Below, piece by piece: positions 33,508 to 43,703 of a DNA stretch of 64,000 bases (positions within the stretch are counted from its first letter, which is position 1; each line of letters opens with the position of its first letter). A program made the translations under genes and the position numbers. The notes below the pieces were generated by a model, which did not search any database, was not told the DNA's origin, and was given only the letters and a program-made list of their open reading frames with translations. This DNA comes from Aphrophora alni (taxonomy: Eukaryota; Arthropoda; Insecta; Hemiptera; Aphrophoridae): positions 40,170,368 through 40,234,367 of the forward strand of contig OY740768.1 of NCBI GenBank assembly GCA_963513935.1, in the 5' to 3' direction.

Positions 33508-33547
<40 letters not shown>

Positions 33548-33560
33548 TAAAATATATATA

Positions 33561-33616
<56 letters not shown>

Positions 33617-33624
33617 AATGTATA
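33507..33624. repeat. (TA)n tracts in a palindrome
   Basis: Two (TA)n tracts surround TATACATTAAAATATATA at 33541 and its reverse complement TATATATTTTAATGTATA near 33624, with TCTCTC at the centre. The whole can fold back on itself. It may be an AT-rich cruciform or a MITE core expanded by slippage. Confidence 0.7.
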
Positions 33625-33859
33625 ACACTAAATAAGGAATTTTAAGTGGGCAGTTCTCTTTCCGTTATAAGAAATTCGTTCATAGTCCTTCTCACTACGC
33701 ATATAGTTCGTCAATGTTCGTTATTATTTTTTTCCTTCTTCTTTTGTTATAAGGTGTATTAATCTTCGTAGTCTTACAGCCTGTAAACATTCCTTTTCGT
33801 CCTTTAAAATTCGTTTTACGGAACTAACGGAACAAGGGTTGTTGTTTTATAGGCAAACC

Positions 33860-34330
33860 AGACATAAATAAACGTGCGCAGAATCGTTATCTCGATAGTG
33901 GCTAGCGCGCGCATAGTGAGAAGGTGATTGGAGCGGTGGTGGTGATTAGTCGCTGGAAAATATTAAGCCCTACGCAATGAAGTAACGGGCAGGTATGTCT
34001 GGCCTAACTCTGGCTCTTCCTCTCTCACCACAGTTCTACCTACGCGAGACAATAAGCGGGTTTACATATTTGTTAAATTCGTAGCTCCTCCGTTCTCGGC
34101 TTCTTGTTTTATAAAACGATCCACATTTGATATAATTTCACAAGATTGACTATGGAGGTACTCCCACCAACTTTCCCCGTGATATCACAACACAACAAAC
34201 CAATGTTTATAAACTACACGGAGAAGTAAAAAACTCACTGCAATAATGAGTTCAGTGTTTCCCCCACTACACCAACCTGCCCAAAGACGACTGCGCATCT
34301 CAAGGACAGAGGTCAGGCTAAATCATACGA
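33860..34330. promoter_or_regulatory. local CpG-richer patch, possible first exon or promoter
   Basis: Compared with its surroundings this stretch is rich in G+C and CpG, for example CGTGCGCAGAATCG, GCTAGCGCGCGCATAG and CTACGCGAG. It includes CAG|GTATGT at 33990-33998, which fits a splice-donor consensus, and later CTCTCACCACAG, which fits an acceptor. No long open frame is present. It could be a non-coding first exon of a host gene or simply a compositional fluctuation. No TATA-box or initiator call is made. Confidence 0.25.
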
Positions 34331-36951
34331 ACAGTACATTTTGAGCCTCCAAATCTGAATGGCAGTATAAAGTAAACAAACTACAAATAAAATAGTATAC
34401 CCACATGCCCAACCGAAATTGTTCGTATGCTAAAGTTCGTGTTTCGTTTTCAACCTAGAATTCTTAACTAAACACTTTCTGGGAGAACATGACTAATTAT
34501 TTTTTTAATTAGAATTTTTTTGGCAGTGCATAAGGAAGTTTACAGATTTTACTGTGTATTGTTTTTAATTATTGATGTGAGGGTTTTTTACTATATTTGT
34601 AACCTTCCAAAAGTAATTTGTTCATTACTGGTAATTTGTTCATTTAGGTCATTTAAAGTGTATACGTATACGCCTTAAGTACAGGTCACTTTGTTATTCT
34701 TGCTAACACAATTACAATGCATATCCAGTGCGCAATTAATTATCCACTACCGTTCATTACAGTATCAGATTAACAACTACAGTCTAAGAGAACTAACAGG
34801 TGGTAATTTCAACAAGACGCTTCTGATGATTTATTAAGTTATTTGTGAATTTAGAACTGCAGTTTCTAAATAACCTATTGGGAGACACATACAAGAATTC
34901 ATTTATTTACTTCAGTTAAAATAATCCCATATCTATCACAAAAAGAAAGAATTTCATGTGTGTATATTATTATTTAGGTTGAATTCATAACTAGAAAATT
35001 GTTCACCTTAATAGTAATGTTGGTTCTGCCCCCCCCCCCCCTCTTTCTCCGTCTATCTATATTATTGTATTTTAAAATTGTTTTGAGATCAGAATTTTTT
35101 GTAATTTTCTTTACAGTTTATTTATATCCTCCAGGTTAATATAAAATTTATGTTTAGTTGTTTGTTTTATTTTTTGTATTCTAATTTTTATGTTATCTTT
35201 TGTCTTTATGTTAATATTTTAATTGTGTTTGAGATAACGTATTTTTTTAAGAGGTTAAGTGAATAGAGGACCTGCTTTCTAGTCTTAACTTTGCCCCAAA
35301 ATAAAGTTATTATTCCTTCTTTCTCCTTCTTTTTGTTTTGGTACCATTATTGGAAATTAGCTCAAGTAATATATAATTACAATTTATATACGAGCCCCAA
35401 ATTAAGGGAGGAAATCGTTATCAATATATGTCACTAATGAATGGAATAAATTATATTTCTTCTATTTATCGTTAGAATTATTATTAACCAAAGATTATTC
35501 TAACATCATTTTCCTCATACCAAGATACAGTTTTGCCGTTATCGGATCTCTACTAAAACTTTCTGTACACGTGTAAACAGACACGATGATGGGAGTTAAA
35601 GTTTCGAAACTTTCCTTCGACTTGGTCACGCCGAAAGTTTCAAAGATTATATGAAGATTCCGTCCAAGTTTACCTTCTCCCCCCCCCCACCTCTGCACGT
35701 CCTTGTCATTTCTTGTTCCGTTTTACTGAAATCAGCTAATTTACTCGGCCCAGGGAATGAAGTTTCGTTTAGCGACGGAGTAATTGCGTTTAAACTTTCT
35801 GTGTCGGCAAACATTGTTTTGCTCGTTGTTTGTTATTTTGTTGAAGTAATAAAACAGAAAAGTTGTTTAATAAAAGTAAGCATTCCTTTCACAACAAAAT
35901 ATTATTAAAAATATTTGTGATTTCTTAAACTACTTAAATTTAATTTTTTAATAAATTTAAATTCAAACTTATTGGTTATTTATCTCTCTTATTCGCACTC
36001 TACTATCTTTATATATCTTCCTCCTTTTCTGTTTGTCTATCTTTATCTCTTTTTGAAATAGTATAAAAACTGTATTATTTTACACTGTTAAATTAAATGG
36101 AGAAGACTTAAATTTGGTCCTAAAATTAAAGTTTTTAAATTTGACTTAATTATATAGCTTAAGACGATATATCAATACCATACTATGTACTTAATACCAT
36201 GTATCATGAAAGAGGGGATCGAGGTTCTGCATTAAATCGTTGGTATGTATGTTTGGTAGTTTATTACGCAGCTACGAACAAACGTGGGTATGGAATTTAG
36301 AATTAAAGTTATTTTCAACTAGGCCGAACAAAGGAAGGTTTTTTAGAGTTCCTTTTTAAAATAAAAACCACTCAAAACACTAAGCATGGATGTAGGTGGT
36401 CCGACAAAAAATACAACGTGCGCTCTGAATTATATATACAATAGTTGAAAGAGATATAATAAGGAGTTGTAGGGGGGGGGGGAATGAATGAAATTTGAAC
36501 TGTTTTCTAAAACTTTCCCACAGGAAATTATTACATCGTGAGGGAAATTAAAATCTCCCTCCTACTATTTAAATGTTTAAATTATAAAAATTAAATATTT
36601 TAATAATGTTTCAAGTGCTTACAAAATTATCAGCTACTTTATTTTATACCTAACAGTTACAATGCTTTTTCATGTAGTTTCTTAAAAATCTTGACATAAC
36701 TGTTATTTAATTTGTACATATGTATCAATGAATTAGAGTTTAATATAAACAGTAATCGGATCGTTTAAGCTTCCAATTAGGAGCGAGATCTGCTCTTCAC
36801 AGTATAGAGTAGAATTTAAATATTATTAGGTAGGGTAAATGACGAATGGAAAATGTTAAATAATTTTATAAATTATAAAAAATGTAAAATATTAATTGTC
36901 ATTTAAACGCTATGTTTAATATAATTAATTAAATGTGACTAATATTACGTT
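34331..36951. other. non-coding DNA with C and G runs
   Basis: No gene was recognised. Homopolymer runs are notable in this AT-rich setting: C12 near 35030, C9 near 35682 and G11 near 36472. The two opposed open frames at 35495-35908 lack recognisable domains. Confidence 0.4.
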
Positions 36952-36963
36952 ATTTGTAATCCT
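36952..36963 (+). repeat. left target-site duplication of the LINE
   Basis: ATTTGTAATCCT here is repeated as (A)TTTGTAATCCT right after the poly(A) at 50567-50577. The first A is shared with the tail, so the duplication is 11 or 12 bp. It fixes the LINE 5' end at 36964. Confidence 0.9.
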
Positions 36964-36964
36964 G

Positions 36965-37376
36965 AACGGAAACAAACGAACTCAAACCAAAGAAAGACCG
37001 CCACCGCCGATTAACATCAGCGGAATAAAGGACTATGCCACTGTACAAACCCTGATGAAGTCCATAACCGACAAAGAATACAAGATAGTCTCGTTAAATA
37101 ACAATATCTGGAAAATCAACACACCAGACCCAGAAACATACCGAGCGCTAGCAAATAAATTGTCTCAAGAAAAGCATGAGTGGTTTACATACGAAAATAA
37201 ACAAGATAGGCCTATTAAAGTCATGGCTCGAGGGCTTCATCAAACATGTGAGATAGAAGAGATAATAGAGGATCTAAGGGCAAAAGGCCTGAGCGTAACA
37301 ACCGCTGTTAATATCCTGAAGAAAGAAAGACAAGTAGACGAACATGGAAATGAAAGGGTTACGAAGAGAGGTTATA
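36965..37376 (+). pseudogene. LINE ORF1 (gag-like), N-terminally truncated 5' part
   Basis: The frame reads NGNKRTQTKERPPPPINISG and runs to VTKRG at the Gypsy insertion, about 135 codons. Upstream codons in the same frame (from 36935) are target-site DNA, not element. The segment with PPINISGI, WFTYENKQDRPIKVMARGLH and EEIIEDLRAKG matches the region preceding the zinc knuckles of Jockey-clade ORF1 proteins (PRE_C2HC type). These proteins bind LINE RNA and form ribonucleoprotein particles. The N-terminus is missing through 5' truncation and the C-terminal half lies beyond the inserted element, so the gene is broken in two ways. Confidence 0.85.
37373..37376 (+). repeat. left 4-bp target duplication (TATA) of the Gypsy element
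   Basis: The element is flanked by GTTATAA on both sides (37371-37377 and 47135-47141), so the exact duplication is ambiguous. TATA is chosen because it gives LTR ends ACATAA...GACGT with complementary AC/GT termini, and because several insect Gypsy lineages prefer TATA-like targets. Confidence 0.55.
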
Positions 37377-39059
37377 ACATAAATACTTTTCTTATATGTT
37401 ATAAAATATTTTATCTTTATTATAAAATCCAAAATAGTGAAGTTACTTTATTAAAAATTTATTTGAAATATCTACAACTAGTCTTCAACTACTACTAAAT
37501 AAGTTGACAATAATGCAGATAATTTCAGTTATATAAATTCATTTGTTTATTCATTTAAATTATAAATATTTTCTTTTAGTAAATTATTTCTTGTTAAACA
37601 TTAATAATATTTGCTTTTGAGTTCTTTTAATAACACAACAAGGTTAAATTGTCTTTAATTACAAAGTTAAATTATTCCAGGCTAGCTCTAGGTTTGGGTT
37701 CATTACATATATCTTTATCATAGAATTACAAAGTTCTTTTATAAATATTAGTAATTAATATTTATTATTTTCTCGGGGCAGGCACTCGACCAGACATGAA
37801 CAAACTGTTTTTAACGCATTTTGTGAAGTTACAGTTAAGAAAAATTGAGATTTAGGATCGGTGTTCTTTTTTGAAATAGGCTTATGAATTGTAAAATTTG
37901 TTAAAGTTTATCTTCAATATTAAGAGTTTCTGGACTTTATTATGTTTAAATTTACAGAGGATACCACTCTCTGTGTGATTTAGCACTGAATTTACCACTG
38001 TTTATACTGTTTTAACATACTAAAACTTGACGGCATCACTTTTAAAATTACGAATAGAAATTTTCATCTTTGGGCTCTGAAGTCTTGGATTGGAATGAAT
38101 TTTTGGCTTCGGTTTTGGAATTTTATTGTTGCCGCGGTTCCCAGCATGCACTGTTCTTCCGTTCCCTTGGTTACTCAAATAACATTCTCTCGTTTTGTAC
38201 AATTTGATGTTCTTGACTTGAATAAATTATAATTTTGGTATTACTTTATGTCTTTTTTGCCTTTGGTCTCGTGATAATATTTATTCATATTTACATTGCC
38301 GATTCTTAAATGAGTTTTCTGATTTTATTGTTAATTGTATAATTTCCCGTTCCAACAGAATGACGTACTTATATCTATGACTCAAGTAGTCCTAGTTCTA
38401 ATTCTAATTATATAACATTTGGGTCTTACGGTTACTATTTATGTTCTTAAATTTACTTTAAGGATTGTTTTACTATTCTAACAGATATTGTGACTTATTA
38501 TTTATTTTTATTTGATTTTATTAATTTCGATTGTGATAGTCGTTTCTTTGATCTAGTTGTACTAACAAAAACATGGCGTTCATAGGGAATGCGTTTTACC
38601 TTCATATATTGTATATGCTATCTTCTGATGATTAAAATAAAAAATAGTTGTTTACTGAGGCTATATATATATATATATGTGTAGTGCTTATATTAATTTA
38701 TGGTGTAGTGTTTGTGATAGTATTATGGAATTGGTTTCAATGTGTTTGTTTAGATGTGAGGTTATAGGTTTTCATGTTACAAGGCTCTGTCTAGGCTTTA
38801 TTCTATATTTGAGAATTATATTTGATAATATCCATTTCTATATGGATTTGGGTGAATTCTTGGGGTGTGAATTGGTTTTGACATAGTTAATTTAGTTATT
38901 GATGATGTTTTTCCTTGTGTATTACTTTCGTAAATTGTTTAGGCCTATCAGCTGATATTTTAGTGTCGGTTTCTTGGTTGGCTTTGTGGGTCATTGAACT
39001 TTGCTTTGTTTTGGTGTCGTTTATTTTAGGCTAACTTTTTATGATGGAATTTGTGACGT
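37377..39059 (-). repeat. 3' LTR of the Gypsy element
   Basis: About 1683 bp, matching 45450-47136 without visible substitutions over the lines compared. The only difference noted is the (TA)n tract at 38662-38678, which is 4 bases shorter than in the other LTR. The length is large for an insect Gypsy LTR. A 60-codon minus-strand open frame (38020-38202) is present in both LTRs and is probably fortuitous. Several AATAAA-type strings occur on the minus strand around 38500-38520. Confidence 0.95.
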
Positions 39060-39897
39060 TATAAATGCCCTTTAAATTTGTTTTTGTGAAGTTTACTGAA
39101 CAATAAATAAATTTATAACTAACAAATTACATTGTAAAATAACATATATAACATAATATAACATAACATAACATACATTGAACACTTATTCTTATGGAAT
39201 TATAGGTTATCCTTACTTATTTTATCAGTTGATTTTGAATTGGTTTAACAAATTGAATAAAATTAACAATTGGATCATATGGATCTTATTCTCATATTAG
39301 GCTACATATACCTAATTAATTGATATTTTATATCATAATTCATGGTTCATGGGGTTATACATAGTTTATCATTTGGGTAACACTTTATAGTTGGGGACAC
39401 ATGTTTTATCATTGGGGTGGGAAACATATAGTTGTCATATGACATATAGTTCATACTAAGGAATGTCCATTGGACATGGGGAATACACATTTCGGGGACA
39501 CTTTTACATAAATACATATTTTGTGATACTGTTCATTTTTATTTCACTGTTTTTATATGGGTTCACTATTCATGGAGATATACATATATTTTAACATATA
39601 AATATTTGTGATAATTCACTGTTTATGGGGGGAATAAGTTGTGTGGGTTGTGGGAAAAATACTGTTTATGAGGGACCATTTTGTTTGTAGTAAAAACACA
39701 TTGTTGATGGGGAACATACATATAGATAGTCACATTTTTTATATTTAAGCACTTTGTTTATGGGGAATATACATATATATAGGGAATTATATATAAATGG
39801 ATAGTCACATTGTTTATGGTGAACACTTGTTTTATAGGGGACACTTGTTTTATATTGAAGTACATTGTTTATATCGTTGCACTTAACTTTATGTTGA
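39060..39897 (-). other. Gypsy 3' untranslated region, no env
   Basis: The stretch between the pol stop and the 3' LTR. The longest frames (a 108-codon frame overlapping the end of pol at 39666-39992, and shorter ones) have low-complexity C/Y/K-rich content and no envelope features such as a furin site or membrane anchor. A short purine-rich string AAAGGGC on the minus strand (39073-39067), seven nucleotides from the LTR, is the only polypurine-tract candidate and is weak. Confidence 0.6.
39340..39885. repeat. degenerate repeats in the Gypsy 3' region
   Basis: On the plus strand, variants of CATTGTTTATGGGGAACATA recur at about 39615, 39661, 39699, 39750, 39809 and 39865, spaced roughly 40-60 bp. 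Several are followed by ACATATA, and two follow GATAGTCACAT. Farther left the phrases become looser (GGGGACAC, GGAATACACAT). This is a diverged tandem structure internal to the element. Confidence 0.6.
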
Positions 39898-42800
39898 TTA
39901 GGTTGGTTCGTCGGAGGTCTGTACAGGCAAGGCAATTTTGTAACGACGTAGGAGAGATATGTGATATGGTCCATAGGTTTTTCCATTATCATCGATTAGG
40001 GAGTAAATGGCTTTTCCCATTTTCTTCAATATTTTTAATGGTCCAACATATATTGTGAACAATTTTGCTGTTTCACCATATCCCATACTGGATTGTGGAA
40101 ATGACTTTACTAGTACTAAATCATTTTCCTTGAGTATCGTTATCTTATGTTTTGCATTTAATTTCTCTGCTCTTTTGGCTTGTGTGTTTTTTATTCGAGA
40201 TTTTGTTAATTCTAACTTTTGTTGAATGGGGATTTGCATTTTGAAAGGGTTTTGTATTACCTCTTCCCAGAATCTGATATCACATTTGTTTAGTTGTAAT
40301 TCATTGGGAGTGAAACCAGTGGTTTCATGTTGTATTTCGTTTAGGAAACTGTTTATGGTACTTATGTAGTTTGACCAACCTCTGTGATTTTGAGCACAAT
40401 ATGTCCTGAGACAGCGTTTGACTTCTTTTATAGGACGTTCTGCCATGTTTGATATGGGGTGGTATACTGGATTTAGTATGTGTCTTATTTGATTCTCTTC
40501 TAGTTTTTGAATCCAAATTCTACTTTTGAATTGAGTACCATGGTCAGTTAAGATTTTCTTAGGTTTTCCGTATGTGGGTATGTATTCTTTGAACATTCTG
40601 TCTATTACTGCCTGTGATGTGGCTCTCTTTAGATTGTATAATTGGACAAATTTTGTGAATGTATCCAGAATGATGAAGATATATTGGACACCACCTCGAC
40701 TTTTTGGTAAAGGACCAATCAAATCGATTGCGATTAGATCTCCTTTTCCTTCAGATTTGACTCCACTAGTCTCTCCATAGAGAGGATGGTTACTGTGTTT
40801 GCATTTTTGGCAGGTGTTGCAGGTTCCTATTAATTGTCTAATTTTCCTAGCCATATCTTTAAATATGAAATCCTTTTGTAAAATTTGCAGGCATTTCCTT
40901 GCTCCACAGTGTAGATAAAATTTATGGCATTCTGAGATTAAAGTATTGACAAGTGATTGGGGTATTGTAATTAACCAATTGTTGTGATGCTTCTGGTATA
41001 GTATGTCGTCATTTATTCTAAATCTATTATGTTCTGTAGTGTTTGAATTTTTAATTTGGAGATATATCTGTTTGAGAGTTGGATCGTTTTGTTGTAATTG
41101 TATTAAATTTCGAAGGTTTTCTAAAAGTTCTAAATTGTGTTCTCTTTCTAAATTTGCGACTATTAATTCTGGTGTGGTTGTCAATGAGTTCTGTTGATTC
41201 TCATCTGTTCTGACTCTGCTGAGTAGGTCAGCTATTGTGTTATCCACTCCTTTACAATGTACAATTTCAAATTGGTGATCTTGTAATGCAAGTATCCATC
41301 TAGTTAATCTACCATTTAACAATTTGCATGTTTTCAAAAATGTCAATGCTTTATGATCAGTAATGATCGTTAATTTTGCGTTTAAAATGTAATGTCTGAC
41401 TTTTTGTATGCAGTAGACGACTGCTAGCAACTCCTTTTCTGTAGTGGTGTATCTGATCTCGCATTTCTTCAATGTTTTGGATATAAATAGGATAGCCCTT
41501 TTGTTGTTATGGCTGTCAATTTGGAATAAATGTCCTCCTATCGCAAAGTCTGAACTGTCTGTCTGTAGGTAGTAGGGTTGGTTTGGCATAGGATGGTTCA
41601 ATACATTTGTTTTTAGAAATAAGTTTTTAATTTCTAGGAAGTGTTTCTCTTCATTAGAAGTCCAAATAAATTTTACTTTCTTAGAAGTCAATCTCATTAA
41701 AGGTTGTACAGTTTTTGCATATTTGTCTACGAATTTGTTGTAGTAGTTGATACCTCCTAGGAACCGTTTGAGTTCTTTCATAGTGGTGGGTGATGGAAAG
41801 TCTTGAAAACATTTAATCTTTTCTGAATCTGGTTCTAGACCAGTAGTGGTTAAATAGTACCCTAAGAAAGGAACTCTATCTCGACAAAAGATTGATTTAG
41901 ACAGTTTTATTGTCATCTTTGCATCTGCAAGTTTTCTAAATACATATTCTAAGTGTTGTAAGTGTGAATTGAAATCAGGTGATATAACACATATATCATC
42001 AATGTAGACTAAAGAAAAGTTTTCTATCGTGTTCTTGAATACTTGGTCTAGTGCTCTTACTAGGGCAGCTTGTGAAGTGGATAGGCCAAAAGGGGTTACA
42101 ACATATTGATACACTTTGCCTCGAAATTGAAATGCTGTATACTGTCTAGATTGTGGTTCTAGCTCAATCTGCCAGTATGAAGAGGTAAGATCTAATGTAG
42201 TCAGCCAGTTGGAATTTGTAGCTTTAGCTAATAGCTCATTAATGCTTCTGTTACATTCATAGTCGGGGGTAATTAGTGCGTTTATACGTCTCATGTCTAG
42301 ACATATACGGAGATCGCCAGTCTTCTTCTTGACAATTATAATAGGGTTTACAAATGGGCTGTTTGATTCCTCAATTATATTGTCCTCGAGCATGTCATTT
42401 AATTTTCTCTCTACTTCATCCTGTAAATTTATGGGTATTGGATAACTTTGGGCTCTATAATGTTCTGGATTGTCTACCCTGATATGGTGTTGGTACATGT
42501 TGCAACGTCCAGGTTTGTCTGAAAATACTATATTGTTTTGTTTAATTAGGTTGATTATTAGGTCCTTTTCTATTTTGTTGAGTTTATCGTTGTCTTTAAT
42601 TAAATCGTTTATTTCACTGTTGTTGTTATTATTATGATTTTGAGTTTGATTATTGTTATTTATTCTATATTCATTGTCGTCGTATTTTATTATTTTGCAT
42701 CCTGCTGACTCATTACTTTCGCTATCGAACTTCATTATTAATATTCTATTATCCTTACTCAATATAGTAATTGTATTAATCTTGAAATTTATTTCCATTT

Positions 42801-43353
42801 TTAGCATACGTATTGCGTCTATTCCCATTATGCAATCTTTAATAAGGTTGGGGACAATTATACATTGGATATCAAACTCGATATGTTTTATTTGGGCTTT
42901 TAATAGCACAATGTGTGAAATTCGTTTCGATTTATTGTTCAACGCAGTGGTGATGAATGTGTTACTCACTGGCAACTGTTCAAAATGACCTAAATTGTTC
43001 TTGTTTACCTGGAACCAGTTATCAGAAATACAGGATATACTGCTTCCCGTATCTACTAACGTATTTGTGGATATACCATTTAAATTTATAGTTATTTCTG
43101 GACACTTACAGTTGGTTTGATCTGGACTATTGTCATTGTCTTCATTTAATAGAAATTCTCTATCGTAATAAAGGTTTGAGATGTTGTAATCATTATAGTA
43201 TGATTTGGTTTCTTTTTGTGGCTCTGTTCCGATTTTTGTAAAATTTGTTGGCACTGACTTAGAGTGTTCAGGTTTTTCTCGCAGATATCTCTCGCTTTTG
43301 CCTGTACAGCCTTGGTTGTTATTCGAAGTTTGGTCTAGGCCAGTGCGTTGGAG
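39898..43353 (-). CDS. pol: Gypsy pol polyprotein: protease, RT, RNase H, integrase
   Basis: The frame is open from just after a TAA at 43368-43366 down to the TAA at 39900-39898. The first ATG-like start in frame is only a GTG at 43254, so expression by -1 frameshifting from gag is likely. Numbering from that GTG (1118 codons): aspartic protease LVDTGSSISCI with the active site at 68-70; RT about 290-470 with LTTLDLTSSY (Asp355) and YIDD at 417-420; RNase H with TDSSDF (Asp566), EKEL (Glu606) and TDHK (Asp633). Integrase follows with the His-His-Cys-Cys zinc site (H777, H782, C812, C815) and catalytic Asp844, Asp904 and Glu939. The YHPISNMAER spacing equals that of elements reading HPxxNPxER. 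All catalytic residues are present and no internal stop interrupts the frame. Confidence 0.93.
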   Translation of the reverse strand, partial: LQRTGLDQTSNNNQGCTGKSERYLREKPEHSKSVPTNFTKIGTEPQKETKSYYNDYNISNLYYDREFLLNEDNDNSPDQTNCKCPEITINLNGISTNTLVDTGSSISCISDNWFQVNKNNLGHFEQLPVSNTFITTALNNKSKRISHIVLLKAQIKHIEFDIQCIIVPNLIKDCIMGIDAIRMLKMEINFKINTITILSKDNRILIMKFDSESNESAGCKIIKYDDNEYRINNNNQTQNHNNNNNSEINDLIKDNDKLNKIEKDLIINLIKQNNIVFSDKPGRCNMYQHHIRVDNPEHYRAQSYPIPINLQDEVERKLNDMLEDNIIEESNSPFVNPIIIVKKKTGDLRICLDMRRINALITPDYECNRSINELLAKATNSNWLTTLDLTSSYWQIELEPQSRQYTAFQFRGKVYQYVVTPFGLSTSQAALVRALDQVFKNTIENFSLVYIDDICVISPDFNSHLQHLEYVFRKLADAKMTIKLSKSIFCRDRVPFLGYYLTTTGLEPDSEKIKCFQDFPSPTTMKELKRFLGGINYYNKFVDKYAKTVQPLMRLTSKKVKFIWTSNEEKHFLEIKNLFLKTNVLNHPMPNQPYYLQTDSSDFAIGGHLFQIDSHNNKRAILFISKTLKKCEIRYTTTEKELLAVVYCIQKVRHYILNAKLTIITDHKALTFLKTCKLLNGRLTRWILALQDHQFEIVHCKGVDNTIADLLSRVRTDENQQNSLTTTPELIVANLEREHNLELLENLRNLIQLQQNDPTLKQIYLQIKNSNTTEHNRFRINDDILYQKHHNNWLITIPQSLVNTLISECHKFYLHCGARKCLQILQKDFIFKDMARKIRQLIGTCNTCQKCKHSNHPLYGETSGVKSEGKGDLIAIDLIGPLPKSRGGVQYIFIILDTFTKFVQLYNLKRATSQAVIDRMFKEYIPTYGKPKKILTDHGTQFKSRIWIQKLEENQIRHILNPVYHPISNMAERPIKEVKRCLRTYCAQNHRGWSNYISTINSFLNEIQHETTGFTPNELQLNKCDIRFWEEVIQNPFKMQIPIQQKLELTKSRIKNTQAKRAEKLNAKHKITILKENDLVLVKSFPQSSMGYGETAKLFTIYVGPLKILKKMGKAIYSLIDDNGKTYGPYHISLLRRYKIALPVQTSDEPT

Positions 43354-43703
43354 TTTAACTCTTGGTTACATTCCTCCTGAGGCACTTGTATTGGTTTCTC
43401 TAGTGTCGGTGGTTTAGTATTCATTGCTATAGCTTGACATACCATTCTTTGCTCGTTTGTAGGATACCTAACCTCTCTTCGCTCTTGGTATGGGCCTTTT
43501 TGTTGATAATATTGTTCTTGGTCTTGTTGTGGTTGTCTGTATTTGAACTCAGTCCTTATGGGTTCTGGTTGTCTATCGTAGTTGGTTTTCTGGTTATAGT
43601 TTCGGTTTTGATTATAATTGTTTGTATAATGTTGGCCATAACCGTTGGTGGGCCTCTGATTGGGTCTGTAGCTATTTTGACTTTTATAAGGGTGTTCTCT
43701 GTT
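43335..43703 (-). pseudogene. gag C-terminal extension beyond the amber codon
   Basis: After the TAG at 43706-43704 the same frame stays open for 122 codons to a TAG at 43337-43335. Its content (NREHPYKSQNSYRPNQRP, then N/Q/Y-rich, ending NQELNSNALA) continues the composition of the Gag tail before the stop. The extension overlaps the pol frame and contains the frameshift heptamer. This strongly suggests that the ancestral gag ran to 43335. The amber is therefore either a nonsense mutation in this copy or a readthrough codon. Pol can be reached by frameshifting only if the amber is passed. Confidence 0.75.
43353..43359 (-). promoter_or_regulatory. candidate -1 ribosomal frameshift site GTTAAAC
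   Basis: On the minus strand the gag frame reads GAG TTA AAC TCC, so G_TTA_AAC is in the phase required for -1 slippage. After slippage the frame reads GTT AAA CTC and enters pol. The site lies in the short overlap between the pol-frame TAA (43368-43366) and the gag-frame TAG (43337-43335). GTTAAAC is an established slippery heptamer in arteriviruses. I did not identify a downstream pseudoknot. Confidence 0.6.

Noticed and set aside
36935..36963. ATG at 36935 as the start of a host or LINE protein
   Set aside because: The first codons lie in the target-site duplication and flanking DNA. The element begins at 36964, so this ATG is accidental.
38020..38202. 60-codon minus-strand frame present in both LTRs as a conserved small gene
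   Set aside because: It is identical in both copies only because the LTRs are recent duplicates. There is no start context, domain or independent conservation.
39666..39992. 108-codon minus-strand frame as an env gene
   Set aside because: It overlaps the end of pol, is low complexity, and has no signal peptide, furin site or membrane anchor. It reflects the repeat array.
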